DNA of 5,359 bases, taken from Chitinophagales bacterium (GTDB lineage Bacteria; Bacteroidota; Bacteroidia; Chitinophagales; JADIYW01). The stretch spans positions 1 to 5,359 of the forward strand of contig JADLAH010000170.1 of the NCBI GenBank assembly GCA_020848315.1. The letters are read 5' to 3'. Made by a program: the position numbers and the translations under genes. The notes beneath the pieces are model-generated. The model did no database searches and had not been told where the DNA came from. It saw only the letters and a program-made list of their open reading frames with translations. Shown one piece after another: positions 1-4,152 of the stretch; positions within the stretch are counted from its first letter, which is position 1; each line of letters begins with the position of its first letter.

Positions 1-59
1 ATTTTGTAGAACGGTGCACCTTTAGCACCATGTCTTTGAAGTCTTAATCTTGTTGCCAT
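1..59 (-). CDS. rpsP: 30S ribosomal protein S16, 5' end only
   Basis: Only the first 19 codons lie in the window; the gene continues past the left edge. The reading is MATRLRLQRHGAKGAPFYKI, with the last residue incomplete. This matches the conserved start of bacterial S16, with its basic R-L-R-L-Q-R-H-G run followed by the P-F-Y aromatic motif. S16 is a small-subunit protein that binds 16S rRNA and is needed for 30S assembly. The ATG at 59-57 is preceded by an A/T-rich leader with no Shine-Dalgarno sequence, as is usual in Bacteroidota. The -7 box at 130-137 implies a leader of about 60-65 bases. The identification rests on a short stretch, but that stretch is highly characteristic. Confidence 0.9.
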   Translation of the reverse strand, partial: MATRLRLQRHGAKGAPFYK

Positions 60-129
60 ATAAAAATATGTTTTGTTTTTTATGCCTGCCCGCCAAAGAA
101 TGGCATTCAGGGTTTGAAATAATGAGATG

Positions 130-137
130 CAAAGATA
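130..137 (-). promoter_or_regulatory. Bacteroidota -7 promoter element for rpsP
   Basis: The minus strand reads TATCTTTG, an exact match to the Bacteroidota -7 consensus TAnnTTTG, followed by CA. It lies about 70 bases upstream of the rpsP ATG and downstream of the coaD stop, so it separates rpsP from coaD. No clear TTG or TTTG is seen at the -33 position; the upstream stretch is T-rich instead. Confidence 0.7.
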
Positions 138-210
138 CAACTTTTTCGGAAAAAAATACGTGGTGTCGTCGTTGCAGGTGTTAATTTAATGTAAGAATTC
201 GGTCGTCTGA

Positions 211-681
211 TTATGGAATTTTACTGATATTGACTTCTTTCGGCAGGAATTTGCTGGTATCGCCGCCGCCGATGATGATTTCCCGCACGATGGTAGAGGA
301 GATGGCCGACAATTCCGGCGAAGACAAAATCAGGAAGGTGTCGAGTTCCGGTTCCATCATGTTGTTCAGCTGCGCGATGGTTTTTTCATATTCAAAGTCG
401 GCGGAAGAACGGATGCCGCGGATAATATATTTTGCACCACGGGTTCTGCAATAATTAACGGTGAGTCCGGTGTAAGATTCCACGCTCACTTTCGGTTCAT
501 TTTTAAAAACGTCTTTAATCCAGGCGATGCGCTGCTCGAGCGGATAGAGATATTTTTTCTGGGTATTGATGCCGATGGCAACCACCACTTCATCAAACAA
601 AGGCAGCGCGCGTGTCACGATATCGACATGGCCCACCGTGATAGGGTCGAAGGAACCGGGGAAGATAGCTATCTTTTTCAT
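211..681 (-). CDS. coaD: phosphopantetheine adenylyltransferase (PPAT)
   Basis: This cytosolic enzyme catalyses the fourth of the five steps from pantothenate to coenzyme A: ATP plus 4'-phosphopantetheine gives dephospho-CoA plus pyrophosphate. The 156-residue protein is a full-length nucleotidyltransferase-fold PPAT (the family is usually about 155-165 residues). The signature G9-S-F-D-P-I-T-V-G-H18 contains the T-x-G-H nucleotide-binding motif. K42, R88 and R91 (in IRGIR) occupy the same numbers as the substrate-binding residues of the E. coli enzyme. The acidic DFEYE motif ends at E99, and ISSTIVRE at 127-134 is the second ATP-binding motif. The start is fixed by the invariant MKKIAIFPGSFDP opening. 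An AGGGA run sits one base before the ATG, too close for a standard ribosome binding site. A near -7 box (TACCTTTA, 686-693) ends four bases before the ATG. No intrinsic terminator is visible after the stop. Confidence 0.97.
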   Translation of the reverse strand: MKKIAIFPGSFDPITVGHVDIVTRALPLFDEVVVAIGINTQKKYLYPLEQRIAWIKDVFKNEPKVSVESYTGLTVNYCRTRGAKYIIRGIRSSADFEYEKTIAQLNNMMEPELDTFLILSSPELSAISSTIVREIIIGGGDTSKFLPKEVNISKIP

Positions 682-759
682 TCCCTAAAGGTAACGGCTT
701 CTGATGAATATTGAAAATAAATGGCGCGCTAAATGCAGGTGAACTATTGCCCGGAAAAC

Positions 760-788
760 AAAAAAAATGTCCGGCATCAGCCGGACAT
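760..788 (-). terminator. intrinsic terminator after the TPR-like gene
   Basis: On the minus strand a perfect 9-bp stem (ATGTCCGGC / GCCGGACAT, 767-788) with a four-base loop is followed by a run of eight T residues (767-760). It begins about 30 bases after the stop codon at 819 and ends before coaD. It therefore should end the upstream transcript and make coaD dependent on its own promoter. Confidence 0.9.
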
Positions 789-818
789 ACACACACTTCT
801 AAGAATTATTCAACCACA

Positions 819-1238
819 TTAACCTTTGATACTGTCAATGATTTTGTTGAATTCACTGTAGCTTTTCAATGGCGCCAGATTCGGGTCATTCAGCGCTTCA
901 TTTTTGTTGCTGTAACCATTCCTTACGGCTTCTTTCAGCGATTTCAACGCTTTGAACATTTCGTTGGTCTGCGCGTAAGAACAGGCCTGCTGATACATCG
1001 CAGCGGCATAAGTCGCGCGGTGTGCCGCTTTCTCTTTGTCGGCCAGTGCTTCATAGGTTTCAATCCATTTGGCGATGGCTTTTCCGGCTACGTCAAATTT
1101 TTTCTCCTGTATGTACTGTGCCGTCATGGCCTGCATTTGTTTGGAGTACGTTTCGAAAGTGGTGGCGTTGATGGCCGGTTTGGCGATAGATAAGAAGACA
1201 AAGCTCCCCAGTGCTATCATAAGTGATAACTTTTTCAT
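819..1238 (-). CDS. small exported TPR-like protein, function unknown
   Basis: The 139-residue protein opens with a typical signal peptide: MKK, a hydrophobic core at about 4-19 and small residues around A20-A25. It is probably exported to the periplasm; no lipobox cysteine is present. The mature part is all-helical and looks like degenerate tetratricopeptide repeats. One helical pair lies at about 34-62, and a better one at about 75-108 has small residues in AAAMYQQACSYAQ followed by ALKSLKEAVRNGY. It ends with NDPNLAPLKSYSEFNKII, the 'D-x-x-L-x-x-L ... F' cap often seen after such repeats. TPRs bind proteins, so a scaffolding role is possible, but no partner is evident. The gene is flanked by a hairpin upstream and a terminator downstream, so it appears monocistronic. 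A weak -7-like box (TACATTTA, 1268-1275) without a -33 element lies upstream, and the leader is A-rich. Confidence 0.85.
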   Translation of the reverse strand: MKKLSLMIALGSFVFLSIAKPAINATTFETYSKQMQAMTAQYIQEKKFDVAGKAIAKWIETYEALADKEKAAHRATYAAAMYQQACSYAQTNEMFKALKSLKEAVRNGYSNKNEALNDPNLAPLKSYSEFNKIIDSIKG

Positions 1239-1338
1239 GGTAATTGTTTTTTTATTTTGGTGATGTTTAAATGTACTGTAATGCGGCTGACTAGTATGCG
1301 CTTACAGGCTTGATTTATCTTTGATCTATTTGTCTTGT

Positions 1339-1370
1339 ACAGCGGCAGTTTATTACAAACTGCCTGCTGT
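1339..1370 (-). terminator. strong hairpin ending the PspC operon (probable terminator)
   Basis: A 13-bp stem with one bulged base (arms 1339-1351 and 1357-1370, five-base loop) begins about 20 bases past the PspC gene's stop codon. On the minus strand it is not followed by a T-run (TACAAGAC), so it may be a weak or factor-dependent terminator or a 3'-end stabilising structure. Read on the plus strand, it is followed by TTTT. Confidence 0.5.
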
Positions 1371-1390
1371 TTTCAGACTTTTTAACATTA

Positions 1391-3154
1391 TCAGTCGATG
1401 GCGACGAGCTGTCCGTTTTCCATGCGGAATACATAGTGCTCTTTACTGATGCGTACGCTGATTTCTTCATCAATGGAATCTGTGATGCGTTCGTGTTGTG
1501 CTTCGAGGCGCTCCTGTGCTTCTTCGAGTTTGCGTTGTGCCTCCTCCAGTTGTTGTTGCGCTTCTTCCAGTGTTTGTCCTTTGCCCACAGTGAGCGGTGG
1601 CAGCGGTGGTAATGGAGGCAGTGGCGGCACGTTTACAGCATGTTTCCCGTTTCTGATAGCATCCCAGTTGATAGGCAGATTGTGTTCATCCATGAAGTCT
1701 TCCACACGTTCATTCCATCTGATGACTTTCCCTTCCGGCACATACACTTTGATGACGAGTTTTTGATTTCTGAATTTGTTTTTATCGGTGGTCAGTCCGA
1801 GGAATGGATCGATGATGAATTTGTTGTTTACCTGATGCATGGTATGTGTCATCGAAGTCGCATTCACTAAGGCTTCTTTTTCAGTCGCGCCTTGAGCGGA
1901 AAATTCTTTCACGATAGTAACAGAATCAAAGTTGGACGGATAGATTTCGATGTCTACCGGCAAATGTATTTCCTGATTTTTAGAGAGGAACGCAACGAAA
2001 TCGCGGAATCCACTGATGTTGATGTTCAGGTCGTCGCCTTTGATATCGGTGTGTGCCATGCTCAGTTCAATGGTATCTAACGAAGTGCTGTAGCTGATAG
2101 GTACATTCTGGGTGATTTTTTTGTGTTCCTGGATCAGCTTTTTACCTTCCTGATAGGAGATGTTGAGCAGCAGCAAACCGGTGAAAAATAAACCGACTAA
2201 TGGCAGTACGATTTGTTTTTTAAATGGTTTTGATTTTTTGGATAACAGATGCACGCCTCCGATGATAACAAGTATTAACGGAATGGTGGATACGAGCAAT
2301 CCTCCGATGCTGATGAGCCAGCTGTAAGAATTGTCGTTGAAGAAGAATTTAGCAGCGAGTGGTGTGCCGAAAATCAGCGCGATACCGATGCCGATGGCTG
2401 CGGCAAACAGGCCGAACAGCAGTGCGATGGCTACGCAGCCAAGTACAAAGATGCCGACCCCGAGCAGGAATTTGAAAAACAATTTCACCAGGTTGCCCAT
2501 GAAAGCTACTATCTGATGGAGCACGCCTTTGTCTTTCTGGTCGCTGCCGGAAAATTCACTCATCTGGTCTTTTACTTTCTTCTCGATATTACTGAGGTTA
2601 ATCTGTTCGCCTTTCATCTCCAGTTTCTGAGAAGGTGTCACCGCTTCCGGCATGATAATCCACAGTACGATGTACACTAAGAACGGAGAACCGAATCCAA
2701 TGAATACAAAGAGAATGAAGGCCAGGCGAATCCAGATCGGATCGCTGATGCCGAAGTAAGCGGAGAGACCGGAACATACACCTGCGATGATGTTGTTGTC
2801 CGCGTCGCGGTACAGTCTTTTGCCACCGCTTGCCGCGGCTGCATTGGCTGTAGTATTGGCGCCGGAGGATTGCGCATTTTCGCGCTGCTGAGAGGCTTCC
2901 TCATCAAATTCCTGCGGGTTGCCCATCATTTGTATCACTTCCTCGGCATCCGACAAGGTTACGATGTAATTTTTGCCTTTGGCCAGGAACAATTCTGCAA
3001 AGCGGGATTCTATATCGCGGATGATTTCATCTTTTTCCTCTTCCTCTTTATAAAAGCTGCGCAGTGCACTGAAATAACCGGACAGTCGTTCGTACGCATC
3101 TTCATTGATGTTGAAGATTTGTCCGGCAAGGTTTATATTGAAAGTCTTTATCAT
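1391..3154 (-). CDS. PspC-domain envelope membrane protein, Bacteroidota type
   Basis: This is a 587-residue inner-membrane protein. Residues 1-110 are a soluble N-terminal region opening MIKTFNINLAGQIFNINEDA, typical of PspC proteins paired with PadR in Bacteroidota. The PspC domain is at about 112-170 (KRLYRD ... GVCSGLSAYFG ... LWIIMP). Hydrophobic segments follow at about 222-264, 278-303 and 314-332. The basic loop KKSKPFKK (306-313) should be cytoplasmic, which would place the 333-587 tail in the periplasm. That tail has a beta-rich part (about 350-480, including LVIKVYVPEGKVIRW), a PPL repeat (510-521) and a heptad coiled coil (about 529-563). PspC proteins belong to phage-shock and envelope-stress responses; the exact role here is unknown. 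The ATG at 3154 was chosen over an in-frame ATG at 3247, which would add 31 atypical residues and overlap padR. It lies 46 bases after padR and is probably cotranscribed with it. Confidence 0.9.
   Translation of the reverse strand: MIKTFNINLAGQIFNINEDAYERLSGYFSALRSFYKEEEEKDEIIRDIESRFAELFLAKGKNYIVTLSDAEEVIQMMGNPQEFDEEASQQRENAQSSGANTTANAAAASGGKRLYRDADNNIIAGVCSGLSAYFGISDPIWIRLAFILFVFIGFGSPFLVYIVLWIIMPEAVTPSQKLEMKGEQINLSNIEKKVKDQMSEFSGSDQKDKGVLHQIVAFMGNLVKLFFKFLLGVGIFVLGCVAIALLFGLFAAAIGIGIALIFGTPLAAKFFFNDNSYSWLISIGGLLVSTIPLILVIIGGVHLLSKKSKPFKKQIVLPLVGLFFTGLLLLNISYQEGKKLIQEHKKITQNVPISYSTSLDTIELSMAHTDIKGDDLNINISGFRDFVAFLSKNQEIHLPVDIEIYPSNFDSVTIVKEFSAQGATEKEALVNATSMTHTMHQVNNKFIIDPFLGLTTDKNKFRNQKLVIKVYVPEGKVIRWNERVEDFMDEHNLPINWDAIRNGKHAVNVPPLPPLPPLPPLTVGKGQTLEEAQQQLEEAQRKLEEAQERLEAQHERITDSIDEEISVRISKEHYVFRMENGQLVAID
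1487..1570 (-). repeat. four 21-base heptad-encoding repeats in the PspC gene
   Basis: The codons give four successive heptads, LEEAQQQ, LEEAQRK, LEEAQER and LEAQHER (residues 529-556), followed by a weaker ITDSIDE. Leucine recurs every seventh position, with alternating E, Q, R and K. This is a clear coiled-coil pattern that probably arose by internal duplication of a 21-base unit. It may drive oligomerisation of the predicted periplasmic tail. Confidence 0.8.
1592..1627 (-). repeat. PPL x4 repeat (9-base unit) in the PspC gene
   Basis: Residues 510-521 read PPLPPLPPLPPL, encoded by four imperfect 9-base units. The run should form a stiff polyproline-type linker between the beta-rich region and the coiled coil. 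Such short tandem units can change copy number by replication slippage without breaking the frame. Confidence 0.85.
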
Positions 3155-3200
3155 GACGTTGTTGTTTTGATTTGATGGATTGGTTTTTCTTAGATAATGT

Positions 3201-3557
3201 TTATGGTTGTGTGCTCGTAGCGATGTTGGCGGCAGTAGCCAGTTCATTCCAGGTTTCCTTCAGTTCTTGCAGCGCCTGCTGTCCTTCCGGGGTGAGCGTG
3301 AAATACTTGCGGGGCGGCCCTGAACTGGATTCTTTCCATTCATAGGTGAGCAATCCTGCGTTTTTAAGTCGGGTGAGCAACGGATATACCGTGCCTTCCA
3401 CTACCAGCATGTTGGCTGATTTCAGTGCATCCAGAATATCGGAGGCATACACTTCGCCCCGGGAGATGATGCCCAGAATACAAAACTCCAGGATGCCTTT
3501 ACGCATTTGTACTTTTGTATTCTCGATGCTGAACGCGGATGAGGATGTTGTTGTCAT
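3201..3557 (-). CDS. PadR-family transcriptional regulator
   Basis: This is a 118-residue winged-helix DNA-binding protein, the usual size for short PadR regulators, which bind as dimers. The PadR domain spans about 22-97. It has the N-terminal IENTKVQMRKGILEFCIL helix, the recognition segment VVEGTVYPLLTRLKNAGLL (52-70) and the wing SGPPRKYFTLTPEG (79-92). A short C-terminal helix (about 93-112) probably serves dimerisation. PadR proteins are mostly repressors released by a ligand or stress signal; nothing here identifies the signal. The gene lies 39 bases after the small exported protein gene and 46 bases before the PspC gene. PadR next to a PspC-domain gene is a recurrent Bacteroidota arrangement, so it probably controls this operon. 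The palindrome at 4001-4035 is the best candidate operator. No Shine-Dalgarno sequence precedes the ATG. Confidence 0.93.
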   Translation of the reverse strand: MTTTSSSAFSIENTKVQMRKGILEFCILGIISRGEVYASDILDALKSANMLVVEGTVYPLLTRLKNAGLLTYEWKESSSGPPRKYFTLTPEGQQALQELKETWNELATAANIATSTQP

Positions 3558-3596
3558 AGGATATATTTTGTGGGTGATTAAGATGCGTTATCCGGA

Positions 3597-3953
3597 TTAT
3601 TTCTGCAATGATAATTTCATGGAATATACTTTGCCCGGCAGTAAGTTGTAGTGGTAAGTAGACTGCTCAATGAATTTGATCACTTCCTGTTTGGCCTGCT
3701 CACTTTCACTGTTGATGTAAGTGATGTATCCTTTTCCGTTCTCTTCGATGATGTAGTCCACATCTACGGTTACGGTTGCTGCCGCTGCATCCTGCAGCTG
3801 GTCGTATTTCGCAATATCTTCGGTGAAGTTGATTTTCTCTACTGCGATTTCTTTTTTGCCGGCGCGTACACCTTTTTCGTTTTGAGCTTCGGCGTTTTTG
3901 CTGAGTGCAGGTAACATGACAAATGTTAAAGCTGCGATGATTAAGTTGTTCAT
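3597..3953 (-). CDS. small exported protein of unknown function, first gene of the PadR/PspC operon
   Basis: I do not recognise a named family. The 118-residue product starts MNNLIIAALTFVMLPALSKN with a probable signal peptide cleaved near A-E-A-Q (about residue 23). No lipobox is seen, so a periplasmic location is likely. The mature part is polar with a charged stretch near 29-40. Its C-terminal half alternates short strands and a helix: VTVDVDYIIEENGKGYITYI, then a helix EQAKQEVIKFIEQ, then LLPGKVYSMKLSL. That order faintly resembles TonB C-terminal-like folds, but this is only an impression. The frame stays open to an ATG at 4007, but the operon's -7 box lies at 3993-4000, so that codon would not be transcribed. 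The ATG at 3953 also gives a proper signal peptide. It is probably cotranscribed with padR. Confidence 0.8.
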   Translation of the reverse strand: MNNLIIAALTFVMLPALSKNAEAQNEKGVRAGKKEIAVEKINFTEDIAKYDQLQDAAAATVTVDVDYIIEENGKGYITYINSESEQAKQEVIKFIEQSTYHYNLLPGKVYSMKLSLQK

Positions 3954-3992
3954 GGTTATGATTGAATTTTGTTTACCAAGTAATTTACATTG

Positions 3993-4024
3993 CAAAGATA
4001 AGTACAAAGCAATGAATTATGCAA
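3993..4024 (-). promoter_or_regulatory. promoter of the exported protein/PadR/PspC operon
   Basis: The minus strand has TTG at 4024-4022, a 21-base spacer, and then an exact -7 box TATCTTTG at 4000-3993. This fits the Bacteroidota sigma pattern (TTG or TTTG near -33, TAnnTTTG near -7). Transcription should start near 3986-3990, giving a leader of about 35 bases before the ATG at 3953. Confidence 0.75.
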
Positions 4025-4035
4025 TACATAGTACT
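4001..4035. promoter_or_regulatory. 35-base imperfect palindrome, candidate PadR operator
   Basis: The ends are a perfect inverted repeat, AGTAC (4001-4005) and GTACT (4031-4035). Overall 12 of 17 half-site positions are symmetric about base 4018. The palindrome abuts the -7 box and contains the TTG at -33, so a bound dimer would block RNA polymerase. Binding by PadR is an inference from position and from the common autoregulation of PadR genes. It is not an exact copy of the ATGT-N8-ACAT site described for some PadR proteins. Confidence 0.45.
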
Positions 4036-4068
4036 AAAATTTAACACTTTTATTTTTTAAGTTGTTGA

Positions 4069-4081
4069 TTATCAATGATAA
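4069..4081. repeat. 13-base perfect inverted repeat in the divergent intergenic region
   Basis: TTATCA and TGATAA face each other around a single A. The repeat sits between the two divergent promoters, upstream of both. It could be a regulator site, but the region is very A/T-rich and chance is possible. Confidence 0.3.
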
Positions 4082-4140
4082 AAATTTTAAACTTTTTTTC
4101 GTGCTAACGAATTTTAGCAGAAAAATGCTCCAAAATCGAC

Positions 4141-4148
4141 TATCTTTG
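4141..4148 (+). promoter_or_regulatory. -7 promoter element of the mechanosensitive channel gene
   Basis: TATCTTTG is an exact match to TAnnTTTG and is again followed by CA. A T-run at 4112-4115 lies at about the right distance for a degenerate -33 element. The box ends four bases before the ATG, so the predicted start of transcription falls at or within a few bases of the start codon. Confidence 0.65.
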
Positions 4149-4152
4149 CACC

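Noticed and set aside
138..210. Possible terminator between coaD and rpsP
   Set aside because: A T-run exists on the minus strand near 143-157, but no convincing stem precedes it.
711..1193. 160-codon plus-strand open frame
   Set aside because: It lies opposite the exported TPR-like gene and crosses that gene's terminator. The translation has no recognisable domain and is rich in F, R and G, as expected of an antisense shadow.
1449..1766. 105-codon plus-strand open frame with S/C-rich and G-rich repeats
   Set aside because: The repeats are the complement of the heptad and PPL codons of the PspC gene, so it is a shadow of that gene.
3954..4007. 18-residue N-terminal extension of the small exported protein
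   Set aside because: It covers the operon's -7 box at 3993-4000 and would bury the signal peptide, so it is unlikely to be translated.
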